Shown piece by piece: positions 26,919 through 35,747 of a stretch of DNA of 64,000 nt. The stretch is from the NCBI GenBank assembly GCA_963709875.1, contig CAVPYB010000011.1, positions 124,001 through 188,000 on the forward strand, written 5' to 3'. The notes beneath the pieces were generated by a model, which saw only the letters and a list, made by a program, of their open reading frames with translations, was not told where the DNA came from and did no database searches. The position numbers were made by a program, and so were the translations under genes. Each line of letters opens with the position of its first letter. The stretch's first letter is position 1. This DNA is from JAQBDA01 sp963709875. Its GTDB lineage: Bacteria; Chloroflexota; Anaerolineae; Anaerolineales; UBA4823.

Positions 26919-27875
26919 ATGGTCGATAACCCTCTGTCGCCTAACCCAGAAGGTCCAGTCGTGGTGATTGGCGGGGCTGGTGTGGACATCGTCGGCAAAT
27001 TACGCGCCGATTTGCGTATGGAGTCATCCACACCAGCGCTGATACGCTCATCATTTGGAGGTGTAGCGCGAAATGTGGCTGAAAACCTGGCCAGATTGGG
27101 CGAAGAAGTCAACCTGATCAGCGTAGTTGGCGAAGATGAGCCCGGTGATCGACTGCTGCAGACACTCTTGGAAGCCGGCGTCAATACTGATGCTGTCCTG
27201 CGCACCTCGAATTTCCCGACTGGGGTGTATCTTGGGGTGGTAAACACGTCAGGAGCGCTTCAGTTCGCACTGGACGATATGCGTCTGATTGCAGCCATTA
27301 CTCCCGCATATATCCGTAAACATGAGGACTTAATTCGCCAGGCATCCATCCTGTTCATCGACGCAAATCTCTCCAAGGAAGTATTGCGAACGGTCATGTC
27401 CCTGGCCCGCCGTTTCAAACTTCCTGTATGTGCCGACCCGACTTCCGCTGCCCTTGCCGACCGGCTGAAAACCTACCTCAACCGGCTGTACCTGATCACT
27501 CCCAATGGTGCCGAAGCCTCCATATACTGCGATCCCGATCTCAAGATCAACACCCGCCATCAGGCATTAGAAGCAGCAAAGCATCTGGTAAGCCAGGGAG
27601 TGGGAATAGCGATTATTACGCTGGCTGAACAGGGCTTGTGCTATGCGACATCGGAGACCAATGGTTATATCCCTGCCATACGCACCGATATCATCGACCC
27701 TACCGGTGCCGGAGACGCATTATCGGCGGCGGTGATCTTTGCGCTGTTGAATGGTATTTCAGTAGATGATGCCGTCCGGCTGGGCGTGTCGGCAGCATCG
27801 CTGACCCTGTGCTATAGAGGCGCGGTCGTACCGGATTTGTCACTCGAGAAACTCTACGATCAGCTGGTGATTTAA
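26919..27875 (+). CDS. psuK: PfkB-family kinase, probably pseudouridine kinase
   Basis: 318 residues. The PfkB signatures are VVIGGAGVDIVG with GGVARNVAENLARLG at the N-terminus and DPTGAGDALSAA at the C-terminus, with the catalytic Asp in the latter. It is followed after one base by a clear PsuG. PfkB kinase and PsuG are consecutive steps, so phosphorylation of pseudouridine to pseudouridine 5'-phosphate is the natural reading. The family alone would allow other sugar or nucleoside substrates. Confidence 0.88.
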   Translation: MVDNPLSPNPEGPVVVIGGAGVDIVGKLRADLRMESSTPALIRSSFGGVARNVAENLARLGEEVNLISVVGEDEPGDRLLQTLLEAGVNTDAVLRTSNFPTGVYLGVVNTSGALQFALDDMRLIAAITPAYIRKHEDLIRQASILFIDANLSKEVLRTVMSLARRFKLPVCADPTSAALADRLKTYLNRLYLITPNGAEASIYCDPDLKINTRHQALEAAKHLVSQGVGIAIITLAEQGLCYATSETNGYIPAIRTDIIDPTGAGDALSAAVIFALLNGISVDDAVRLGVSAASLTLCYRGAVVPDLSLEKLYDQLVI

Positions 27876-27876
27876 T

Positions 27877-28806
27877 TTGACCCCTAATCTGCCCCCATCG
27901 TTCCACTTGTCACTGGAGGTCGAACGTGCCCTCGAACAGGACCACCCGGTAGTGGCGCTCGAATCGACCGTGCTCACTCACGGCATGCCATACCCCAACA
28001 ACCTGACTCTTGTTGAGGACATGGAGGATGAACTGCGCCTTAAGGGGGTAATACCGGCGACGGTTGCCTTATTGGATGGTGAGGTGTGGGTCGGTTTGAC
28101 GCCTGCTCAGGTGTTGGGACTGCTGAGACCGGGCAGGCCACTCCGCAAAGTGAGCCTGCGGGACTTTGGTGCAGCGATCGCAGATAACGCCAGCGGGGGG
28201 ACGACCGTCGCCGGTACCATGTTTGCAGCCCACCAGGTGGGCATACGGGTCTTCGCCACCGGTGGGATCGGTGGCGTTCATCACAGCACAACCAAGCGCC
28301 GTAAAGCGAGCTTCGATATCTCTGCCGACCTCCCCGCACTGGCAAGCATACCGATGATTGTGGTCTGCGCGGGTGCAAAAGCCATCCTGGATCTGCCCGC
28401 CACGCTTGAATACCTGGAAACCTGGGGTGTGCCGGTAGTCGGCTACCAGACAGATGATTTCCCGGCATTCTATTCAATCAGCAGCGGCATGAAAGCCAGC
28501 ATCCGTGCAGATACACCACAGCAGGTGGTTGATATTGCCCGCGCTCACTGGGCTGTTGGTCTGAAAAGCGCAGTGCTGGTTACAGTTCCCCCGCCAGTGG
28601 ATGTAGCACTTCCAATCGAGACAGTCAACGAGGCTGTGCGCCAGGCGCTTCGGGAATCAAGAGTTCGCCGAATTCGCGGCCAGAATCTGACTCCGTTCTT
28701 GCTGGAGCGAGTTCGCCGTCTTACCAGGGGTGAGAGTCTGCAAACAAACCTCGGCTTGCTGCTGAACAACGCCAAGGTGGCTGCCCAGATCGCAAAGCTG
28801 ATCTAG
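27877..28806 (+). CDS. psuG: Pseudouridine-5'-phosphate glycosidase
   Basis: 309 residues. Motifs of the family are complete: ALESTVLTHGMPYPNN, GVIPATVALLDG, the catalytic-lysine segment around KVSLRD, and FATGGIGGVHH. It splits pseudouridine 5'-phosphate reversibly into uracil and ribose-5-phosphate, which ties it to the uracil salvage gene upp. The start is a TTG one base after the psuK stop; the next in-frame ATG would remove part of the conserved N-terminus. Translational coupling with psuK is likely. Confidence 0.95.
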   Translation: MTPNLPPSFHLSLEVERALEQDHPVVALESTVLTHGMPYPNNLTLVEDMEDELRLKGVIPATVALLDGEVWVGLTPAQVLGLLRPGRPLRKVSLRDFGAAIADNASGGTTVAGTMFAAHQVGIRVFATGGIGGVHHSTTKRRKASFDISADLPALASIPMIVVCAGAKAILDLPATLEYLETWGVPVVGYQTDDFPAFYSISSGMKASIRADTPQQVVDIARAHWAVGLKSAVLVTVPPPVDVALPIETVNEAVRQALRESRVRRIRGQNLTPFLLERVRRLTRGESLQTNLGLLLNNAKVAAQIAKLI

Positions 28807-28824
28807 CCCCTCTTCGCTCCTGCG

Positions 28825-29883
28825 TCAGGGTCTGGGTGTGTAAGTCGGTGCGCGTGTACGCGTTGGGAGGGGTGTGACGGTTGGCCAGGGGGTGATGCTG
28901 GGTGTGACCGGGGTTTTGGTTAACGTCGGCCAGGGTGTGCGGGTCAGGGTTGGTGTCGGGCTGAGATAAGGGGTGCGGGTCAGCGTAATGGTTGGTATCA
29001 GGGTTAGCGTGGGTGTCGGTCTTGGCGTGCGGGAAGGTGTGATCGTGAATGTCGGACGCAGTGTCCGGGTGGGGGTTGTCGTGCGGGTAGGGGTTGCAGT
29101 TTGAGTCGGGGTGTCGGTCGGTGCGGCTGTGGGCGCCTGACCTTCAACCGTAAACCTGCCGGATTGTTTCCATATCAGCCCGATGAAAATCTGAACCTCA
29201 TATTCACCTGGCAGCCATTCATCGGGACGCGGTTCCCAATCCGTGAAACCCAACCCGCCAGTCTCCCCGTCCCACGGCAGCGTCTCGTAGTGTACCAGCT
29301 CCGCCTCTCCCTCGCCCTCACGATACCAGAGCGCTGTCCATTGGGAGCCGCGCAGCATACCATCGTAGCTGAACAGACCATACATATGCCCGACCGGATT
29401 TTGGAAGACAGTGCCTGCATTGAGCGCCTGGTAGTTCTCGTCGATGCCGTTGGTAAATGTTAGCTCGCTGAAGACTGCATCAGGATTCGGGGTGACTGTG
29501 CTGGAGAACTGCGTCTCAATTGCCAGCGGGACGAAAGGGGTGGGTGTGATAGTAGGTGTATCGGTTACCGAGGGAGTTTTTGTTATGGTTGGTGTCAGGC
29601 TGATGGTAGGTGTGAGCGTAATTGTAGGTGTCTGAGTGATGGTCGGGGTGATGGTGACCGTCGCGGTGGGGGGGAAGTAGCGGTAAACCAGGGGCTCTAC
29701 CTGGCTGTTGAGCAGGAAGCCAAATACAGCCAGGAATACAGCCCCGAGTATGAAGCGCCAGCCGCGCAACATGCGCTCGCGCCGCATGCGAAAGAAAGGC
29801 AATTTTCGACCGGACCGGATCGAGCGGATGCCCTGCCAGGTAAACAGGACCACCAGCAGCCCGATAATTACCAATGCAGTCAA
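28825..29883 (-). CDS. Membrane-anchored Thr-Pro-rich protein
   Basis: 352 residues. Two N-terminal hydrophobic helices (about 3-20 and 43-62) flank a basic cytoplasmic loop. Two low-complexity arms of repeating TPT/TPTIT units (about 75-115 and 250-352) flank a compact globular domain (about 120-250, FTNGIDENYQALN to YEVQIFIGLIWKQSGRFTVEG). The globular part resembles small extracellular beta domains found in secreted Anaerolineae proteins. Probably presented outside the membrane on Thr-Pro stalks, which are common glycosylation-type linkers. No family name can be given. On DNA level the stalks appear as GGTGTG-rich strand asymmetry at 28840-29110 and 29520-29670. Confidence 0.75.
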   Translation of the reverse strand: MTALVIIGLLVVLFTWQGIRSIRSGRKLPFFRMRRERMLRGWRFILGAVFLAVFGFLLNSQVEPLVYRYFPPTATVTITPTITQTPTITLTPTISLTPTITKTPSVTDTPTITPTPFVPLAIETQFSSTVTPNPDAVFSELTFTNGIDENYQALNAGTVFQNPVGHMYGLFSYDGMLRGSQWTALWYREGEGEAELVHYETLPWDGETGGLGFTDWEPRPDEWLPGEYEVQIFIGLIWKQSGRFTVEGQAPTAAPTDTPTQTATPTRTTTPTRTLRPTFTITPSRTPRPTPTLTLIPTITLTRTPYLSPTPTLTRTPWPTLTKTPVTPSITPWPTVTPLPTRTRAPTYTPRP

Positions 29884-29976
29884 TATACCCGTACGGATAT
29901 CTAAGGCGATGTTTAAGTCAGGGATGTGATCACCTTTCGTATCTTAGGCTTGACATGATCGCCCACCGCAGGAGTA

Positions 29977-30747
29977 TCAAGCGATAATCTCCTGTGTGAC
30001 AGGGTTGCTCAGCTTCCCAATCCCTTCTATTGTAACCTCAACAATATCACCCGGCATCAATGGACCCACCCCAGCCGGTGTGCCGGTCATAAGTACGTCT
30101 CCGGGAAATAAGGTCATCACCGATGAGGAAAAAGCGACCAGTTGGCGGACGTTGAACACCATATCACGAGTGGATGCCATCTGTCGCATTTCTCCATTTA
30201 CATGACACGTGATCATCGCATCTGCCGGGTCGAGCTCGGTCTCGATCCAGGGTCCCAGAGGGCAGAATGTGTCAAAGCCCTTACCGCGCGTCCATTGACC
30301 ATCCTTGCGCTGAAGGTCACGGGCAGTCACATCATTGCCGGCGGTATAACCGAGCACGTAATCCAGTGCATTTTCTGGTTGGATCCGTCTGCCCTGCTTG
30401 CCAATTACAACTGCCAGCTCTGCTTCGTGTTCGATGTGCTGTGATTGCGGCGGCAGGTTGATCTGTTCGTCTGGTCCTATAACAGCGGAAGGGGGTTTGA
30501 GGAATAACAGGGGCAGCTCGGGTACCTCTGAATTGTGCTCTTGCGCATGGGCGACGTAGTTGCGCCCGACGCAGATGATCTTCCCGGGTAAGGTTGGAGG
30601 CAGCAGGAGGACTTCTTCCATAGGGATGGTTGCTTCGAGGCGGCGGAATTCATGGAATGGCGTCCCTTCGATTGGACCGACTCTGTCATCTAATACCCAT
30701 CCGTAACGTGGGCTTTCTTTCCCGTGCTGATAGCGAATAAAGCGCAT
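29977..30747 (-). CDS. Fumarylacetoacetate hydrolase-family protein
   Basis: 256 residues from the ATG preceded by GGAGG. KIICVGRNYVAHAQEHN, LPLLFLKPPSAVIGPDEQI, the metal-binding EHEAELAVVIG, and GDVLMTGTPAGVGPL are the family hallmarks. Such enzymes cleave or hydrate/decarboxylate acylpyruvates, fumarylpyruvate or 2-hydroxyhepta-2,4-dienedioate-type substrates. No aromatic degradation genes are near, so the substrate stays open. An upstream in-frame ATG would need a poor ribosome site. Confidence 0.9.
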   Translation of the reverse strand: MRFIRYQHGKESPRYGWVLDDRVGPIEGTPFHEFRRLEATIPMEEVLLLPPTLPGKIICVGRNYVAHAQEHNSEVPELPLLFLKPPSAVIGPDEQINLPPQSQHIEHEAELAVVIGKQGRRIQPENALDYVLGYTAGNDVTARDLQRKDGQWTRGKGFDTFCPLGPWIETELDPADAMITCHVNGEMRQMASTRDMVFNVRQLVAFSSSVMTLFPGDVLMTGTPAGVGPLMPGDIVEVTIEGIGKLSNPVTQEIIA

Positions 30748-30902
30748 ACTTGCCTCCGTAATCGATTTGAGAATATAAACTGGCAAACCGCCGAAAAAAT
30801 CTGTACTATTTGGGAAAGCTTCAACGGCGGTTTGCTCAAGCAATTCGCTGATAGCAGCAATGAGTTTGTAAAATAGTTACAGCGAATTGCGTGTAATTAT
30901 AG

Positions 30903-30943
30903 TATGAGAGGTTTCAGGCGTGAAGCACCTGAAACCTCTCATA
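30903..30943 (-). terminator. Long perfect hairpin after the rpiR-type gene
   Basis: A 16-bp perfect stem (30903-30918 with 30928-30943) and 9-base loop lies 22 bp beyond the end of the RpiR gene. No T-run follows on the minus strand, so termination would rely on the stem alone or on Rho. The remaining 30748-30902 holds the promoter side of the hydrolase gene and nothing else I can support. Confidence 0.6.
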
Positions 30944-30965
30944 TTGAGTGAGTTGAGGAGGGTGG

Positions 30966-31823
30966 TTATTCGAAGGGTTGTTGGATGCGGGCTGAAAGCT
31001 GCTCAATAGCCTGTTCGGTACCTGCGAAGCGATCCGCAAATCGCCAGCGCAGGACCTGTGCCAGCGCATAAACGATGGCTTCGATGGAAACGATACCCAC
31101 GCCCAGCGACTGGTGTGCATGGGCAGCCAGGACGATGTCCGCAGAGCGGGCTGAAGCCAGGGATGACGCCCCTACGATGGCGGCGGTGGGAATATTCTTT
31201 GCCTGGGCCTCATCCAGCGCCCGGGCGATGTACGGAGATTGACCGGCAACCTCCATCGCCAGGAGAAGGTCCTGGTTGGTGGCAGTGTTCACGGTGCGTG
31301 CCAGGTCGGCGATCCCAGCTCGAGCAATGTAAACCGGGAACCCACCCTGTTCCAGATACTGGACCAGGCTGTAAGCGATGGGCTGAGCTGGATTTTCCGC
31401 CAGGATGACAATGCGTCGCACCGCGCCCATGCGTTCCACCAACATCTCAAGGGCTTCGGTATCCAGCGAGATGCGGGTCTGCTCCAGGGCGACCGAGAGG
31501 TCGCTCATGGCAGTAGAGACAATTCCGGGAGCGGATTTGCTGACTGCGGCCTCCTTTGGGCGGATGAGCAGGTCTGCTTTTACTCGTGTACGTATCTCCC
31601 GCTGAAGCTCGGGAAATCCTGTATAACCTAAGAACTGCGAAAACCGCACAACGGTCGCAGCATCTAAGTTCAATGCATGGGCGAGCTCACTTGCGGTCAT
31701 AAAGGCCGCTTCGACGTAGGAGTCCAGCAAAAAATCAGCCAGTTTCGAGAAGCTCTTGGACATCTCCGGTCTTTCACGGCGGATGCGTTCCTCATAAAGC
31801 ATTTGACCCTCCGGGTACTTCAT
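30966..31823 (-). CDS. MurR/RpiR-family transcriptional regulator
   Basis: 285 residues. N-terminal HTH of the RpiR type (about 5-80, with MTASELAHALNLDAATVVRFSQFLGYTGF) and a C-terminal SIS sugar-phosphate-binding domain (about 125-260, with SADIVLAAHA). Such proteins sense phosphosugars and usually control adjacent sugar genes. It is divergent from the debranching enzyme-pgl pair, with 270 bp between starts, so these are likely targets. Confidence 0.9.
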   Translation of the reverse strand: MKYPEGQMLYEERIRRERPEMSKSFSKLADFLLDSYVEAAFMTASELAHALNLDAATVVRFSQFLGYTGFPELQREIRTRVKADLLIRPKEAAVSKSAPGIVSTAMSDLSVALEQTRISLDTEALEMLVERMGAVRRIVILAENPAQPIAYSLVQYLEQGGFPVYIARAGIADLARTVNTATNQDLLLAMEVAGQSPYIARALDEAQAKNIPTAAIVGASSLASARSADIVLAAHAHQSLGVGIVSIEAIVYALAQVLRWRFADRFAGTEQAIEQLSARIQQPFE

Positions 31824-31940
31824 TTCGCGCAGCTATAATTGCAATCCAATATGTGTATTTTAGCGCATTAAGCAAGATTTTTCCATAGAAAAAACTTGCA
31901 ATAAATTAAGCTTTTCTGCCAAAATGTTCATTGGCTTGCG

Positions 31941-32046
31941 TATAATGTACCTAACGTGATTCCTGGATAAGGAAGAAGAAGCGGGATTATGTTAGTATTT
32001 CGGGCGGCGTAGCTGCCCGAAATACTAACAATCCTCTCTAATCCCG
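31941..32046 (+). promoter_or_regulatory. Promoter and nested hairpin ahead of the debranching-enzyme gene
   Basis: TATAAT at 31941-31946 without a strong -35 gives a plausible start about 31955. The leader then folds into a 19-bp stem (31990-32008 with 32012-32030, one mismatch) enclosed by an outer 8-bp stem (31982-31989 with 32039-32046). No T-tract follows. The structure occupies most of the untranslated leader, 50 bp before the ribosome site, and could be an RNA attenuator or a protein-binding site. Confidence 0.5.
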
Positions 32047-32095
32047 AATTGGGTTGCCTATATTTCATGGCAAGTGGTTATTTGCCGGAGGAAAT

Positions 32096-34096
32096 ATGGA
32101 TCTATTCCCGCACGATATCGAATTTGGACGTGAAATTTGTGGCGAGCCTTACCTGGCAAGCCAGCGCGAATGGCTGGTGACCAATGGCATCGGTGGGTTC
32201 GCCTGCGGGACGATCTCAGGAGAACTGACCAGGCGTTATCACGGGCTGCTGGTTGCTGCGATGGAGCCACCGTTGGGGCGCACCCTGTTGGTGACAAAAT
32301 TCAATGAAGTTGCCGCATCTGCCGGTGTGGAATATCATCTCTCAACCAACCGTATGAGGGATGGCATAGGTAATCCGGGCTGTATCCACATCCAGCGCTT
32401 CTATCTGGATGGCACCACACCGGTGTGGGAGTTTTCCCTTGGGAATGCATTGCTGGAGAAGAGGGTCTGGATGGAGCAGGGTGCCAATACTTCAAATATC
32501 CAGTACAGTTTGTTGAGAGGGGAAGACCAGATTTGGCTGGCAATCGAAATCCTGGTCAATGGGCGTGACTATCATGGTGCGACGACAACGACCTGGAATA
32601 TGCAGGTCGACGAGGTCGAAAATGGTCTCAGGATCATACCGGGAGCGCACCTGGCGGCGTATTATATTCTGAGCCAGGAGGGTAATTTTCAGCCTCACAA
32701 TGAGTGGATAGAAGGCTATGTCCTGTCAGTAGAGCAGTACCGCGGCTTCGAGGGACTGGAGAGCCACCTGCGCTGTGGAGATTATCACATTTCGCTGCAT
32801 CCGGGTGAATCGGTCACCCTGGTGACATGCCTGGACCCGCAGACTGATCTGGATGGAAAGGCGTCCACCGCGCGCCGGGCAGCGCACGAGGCGAAGTTGT
32901 TGGATGCCATCAGGTCAGCTGATGGAAATAACCAGGCGGCAACCAACCGCCTGGTGCTGGCAGCTGACCAGTTCGTTGTACAGCGTATGTTGAGCGAAGG
33001 GCGGGTGGGACATTCCGTGATCGCCGGATACCCGTGGTTTGGGGATTGGGGGCGTGACACGATGATCAGCCTGCCGGGGCTGGCGCTTGTTACCGGTAGA
33101 CCCGAGGTCGCCCGCAGCATCCTGGAGACCTTTGCCGGATTCGTTGATCAGGGTATGCTCCCCAATCGCTTCCCGGATGAAGGGCAGCCGCCGGAATATA
33201 ACACAGTGGATGCCACATTATGGTACTTCGATGCCGTATGGGAATATCTGGAATACGTGAAAGGAATTGGTCATATCGACGAGGGTCTCAGCCTGCTGCA
33301 GGAGATCTACCCGGTATTGCAGGAGATCGTAGAGTGGCACTTGCGGGGTACACGCTACAATATCCGTGTAGACAGGGAGGATGGGCTTCTGTACGCTGGC
33401 AAGCCAGGCGTCCAGCTGACCTGGATGGACGCTAAAGTGGGTGGTTGGGTCGTTACACCGCGGATTGGCAAGCCGGTTGAGATCAGCGCGCTGTGGTACA
33501 ACGCCTTGAACTGCATGGTTGATTTCAGCGCCCAAATGGGAACACCTGCCGGTGATTATGTGGCGCTGGCCGAGGCTGCCGGGTCGGGTTTTGAGCGCAT
33601 TTGGAACTCCGACCTCGGATACTGCTTCGACGTGATCGATGGACCGGATGGCAATGATGCCAGCCTACGACCCAACCAGCTGATTGCTGCAGCGCTTCCC
33701 TACAGTCCCTTGGATACTAAACGCGCTCGCATGGTTGTGGACGCCTGCACCAGCCACCTGCTTACCCCATATGGGCTGCGCAGCCTGGCGCCTTTCGAGG
33801 CGGGCTACCAGGGACATTATGGCGGCGACCTGCGCACGCGAGATGCAGCCTACCATCAGGGTACTGTATGGAGCTGGCTGATCGGGCCTTTCGTGCGCGC
33901 TCATCTGCGAGCCTATGAGGACAAGAGGCTGGCGCGTTCATTTCTGCTACCGTTAGTGCAGCATCTTGGGCAGCATGGACTGGGCAGTGTAAGCGAGATA
34001 TTCGATGGAGATCCGCCGCATAGCGGGCGCGGCTGCTTTGCCCAGGGCTGGGGAGTTTCCGAATTGCTGCGTGCCTGGATCGATACGGAGGCTTGA
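32096..34096 (+). CDS. Amylo-alpha-1,6-glucosidase / glycogen debranching enzyme
   Basis: 666 residues from the ATG preceded by GGAGGAAAT. The N-terminal domain (about 15-250) has EWLVTNGIGGFACGTISGELTRRYHGLL, typical of bacterial/archaeal GDE. The (alpha/alpha)6 C-terminal domain (about 290-666) has GYPWFGDWGRDTMISLPGLAL with the catalytic acid, MLPNRFPDEGQPPEYNTVDATLWY, and YHQGTVWSWLIGPF. It hydrolyses alpha-1,6 branches left during glycogen breakdown. It overlaps no gene and is followed 3 bp later by pgl. A regulator of the RpiR type is divergent. Confidence 0.93.
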   Translation: MDLFPHDIEFGREICGEPYLASQREWLVTNGIGGFACGTISGELTRRYHGLLVAAMEPPLGRTLLVTKFNEVAASAGVEYHLSTNRMRDGIGNPGCIHIQRFYLDGTTPVWEFSLGNALLEKRVWMEQGANTSNIQYSLLRGEDQIWLAIEILVNGRDYHGATTTTWNMQVDEVENGLRIIPGAHLAAYYILSQEGNFQPHNEWIEGYVLSVEQYRGFEGLESHLRCGDYHISLHPGESVTLVTCLDPQTDLDGKASTARRAAHEAKLLDAIRSADGNNQAATNRLVLAADQFVVQRMLSEGRVGHSVIAGYPWFGDWGRDTMISLPGLALVTGRPEVARSILETFAGFVDQGMLPNRFPDEGQPPEYNTVDATLWYFDAVWEYLEYVKGIGHIDEGLSLLQEIYPVLQEIVEWHLRGTRYNIRVDREDGLLYAGKPGVQLTWMDAKVGGWVVTPRIGKPVEISALWYNALNCMVDFSAQMGTPAGDYVALAEAAGSGFERIWNSDLGYCFDVIDGPDGNDASLRPNQLIAAALPYSPLDTKRARMVVDACTSHLLTPYGLRSLAPFEAGYQGHYGGDLRTRDAAYHQGTVWSWLIGPFVRAHLRAYEDKRLARSFLLPLVQHLGQHGLGSVSEIFDGDPPHSGRGCFAQGWGVSELLRAWIDTEA

Positions 34097-34099
34097 GGT

Positions 34100-34873
34100 A
34101 TGCAAAGGCTGCACGTGTTCCCTGATTTGGATCGGCTGGCGCAAAAGGCTGCCAACAGAGTGCTGGAGATTGGTAATAGTGCCATAGTCCGTCGGGGTAT
34201 ATTCACATTTGTCCTGTCAGGAGGTTCAACCCCGCTGCCGGTTTACCGGCTGCTCCGCCAGAAGAGCCATGCACTGGATTGGCGCCGCGTACATATCTTC
34301 TGGGGGGACGAGCGCTGCTTGCCGCCTGATGACCCGCAAAGCAATTACCGCCAGGCCTGGGAGGCTCTGCTTGTCCATGTCTCGATCCCGGCTGAAAATG
34401 TGCACCGTATAAAGGGCGAGCTGCCAGCCAGCCAGGGAGGACGGGACTATCAAGACCGCCTAACAGCATTCTTTACTGCATATCCGGCACTTGATTGGCA
34501 GGAGATCGCCGGCAATCGCTTCCCCTCTTTCGATTTGATATTGCTGGGTATGGGCGATGACGGCCATACTGCCTCCTTGTTCCCCGGCTCGCCCGCCCTG
34601 GATGAGAGAACCCAAGCGGTTGTTGGCGTTGAACATAACCAGCCACCGCCACCCCTCGTAGACCGTGTGACATTCACACTGCCGATGATCAACGTAGCCG
34701 CACATGCCATATTCTTAGTAGCGGGAAAGGGTAAAGCCCTGCGCCTGCAGCAGGTTTTTGCTGGGGAGATGGAGACCAATCTGCCTGCCGGAAGAGTTAG
34801 ACTTGCATCTGGACAGCTGGAATGGTGGGTCGATAGCGCTGCAGCGAGCGCCCTCGCAAAAGAGAATCCTTGA
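34100..34873 (+). CDS. pgl: 6-phosphogluconolactonase
   Basis: 257 residues. FVLSGGSTPLPVYRLL, IFWGDERCLPPDDPQSNYRQA and LLGMGDDGHTASLFPGSPAL are the motifs of the DevB-type enzyme. It hydrolyses 6-phosphogluconolactone in the oxidative pentose phosphate pathway. The 3-bp gap from the debranching gene indicates one operon, linking glycogen breakdown to NADPH supply. zwf is not in the window. Confidence 0.93.
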   Translation: MQRLHVFPDLDRLAQKAANRVLEIGNSAIVRRGIFTFVLSGGSTPLPVYRLLRQKSHALDWRRVHIFWGDERCLPPDDPQSNYRQAWEALLVHVSIPAENVHRIKGELPASQGGRDYQDRLTAFFTAYPALDWQEIAGNRFPSFDLILLGMGDDGHTASLFPGSPALDERTQAVVGVEHNQPPPPLVDRVTFTLPMINVAAHAIFLVAGKGKALRLQQVFAGEMETNLPAGRVRLASGQLEWWVDSAAASALAKENP

Positions 34874-34895
34874 AAAACTGATCAGCAGTTGCGGC

Positions 34896-35693
34896 TTATA
34901 AGGGGGATTTTTCTACCGCGTTCTTCCCATCCGGCAAGATGAGCGGTGTGCCGTATTCAGGATGGGGGACGACATTGACCGGCACGTTATAGACTGCGCT
35001 GAGATTGCTCTCGGTGAGCACTTCCTGAGGTGTGCCGGTGATATGGATGCGACCCTCGACCAGCAGCGCCACCTGGTCGGCATACAGCCCGGCCAGGTTC
35101 AGATCATGCAGAACGAGCAGCACTGCCAGCTTTTTATCGTTTGCAAGTTTGTGGACAAGATTGAAGAAGCTGGATTGGTGTTCGAGGTCCAGGTGGGTGG
35201 TCGGTTCATCCAGCAGCAGTATCGGTGTGTCCTGAGCCAGGGCGCGAGCCAGCAGGACGCGCTGCTGTTCACCACCAGACAGCTCCCCGACCCGGCGGTC
35301 AGCCAGGGCAGTCAGACGCGTGTGTTCCAGTGCCATCTCCACCAGCCGGTGGTCGATCTCCCGGGTACGACCCAACCAGCCCAGGTAGGGTGTTCGCCCC
35401 AGTAAGACGCTCTGCTGGACGGTGAAAGCCGATGGCAGCTGGCGCGCCTGGGGCACGACAGCCAGATAGCGGGCTCTTTGCGCCGCAGTCAGCCTTAATA
35501 GATCGATCCCGTCGACGACTACGCTCCCCTGGCGAGGGGAGAGCACGCCGCTGATCGAGCGGATCAAGGTCGTTTTTCCGGCGCCGTTCGGACCGATGAC
35601 AGCCAGGATGCTGCCCGGGGATACATGCAGCGATACATCGTCAAGGATGTCATGCCCGTTGTATGAGACCGATAGATTCTGGATATCCAGCAT
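34896..35693 (-). CDS. btuD: Corrinoid ABC transporter ATPase (BtuD/FecE type)
   Basis: 265 residues. Walker A GPNGAGKTTLI, Q-loop VPQARQLPS, signature ELSGGEQQRVLLARALAQ and Walker B ILLLDEPTTHLD are intact. The sequence is of the FecE/BtuD/HmuV group. It is third in a run btuF-btuC-btuD behind a cobalamin riboswitch, so the substrate is very likely cobalamin or a precursor, not siderophore iron. It ends opposite pgl with a 22-bp gap. Confidence 0.9.
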   Translation of the reverse strand: MLDIQNLSVSYNGHDILDDVSLHVSPGSILAVIGPNGAGKTTLIRSISGVLSPRQGSVVVDGIDLLRLTAAQRARYLAVVPQARQLPSAFTVQQSVLLGRTPYLGWLGRTREIDHRLVEMALEHTRLTALADRRVGELSGGEQQRVLLARALAQDTPILLLDEPTTHLDLEHQSSFFNLVHKLANDKKLAVLLVLHDLNLAGLYADQVALLVEGRIHITGTPQEVLTESNLSAVYNVPVNVVPHPEYGTPLILPDGKNAVEKSPL

Positions 35694-35747
35694 AGTTCTT
35701 TTCCGTTTCGGCGATTTATGACAGTTTACGCACGTTCAATATACATA

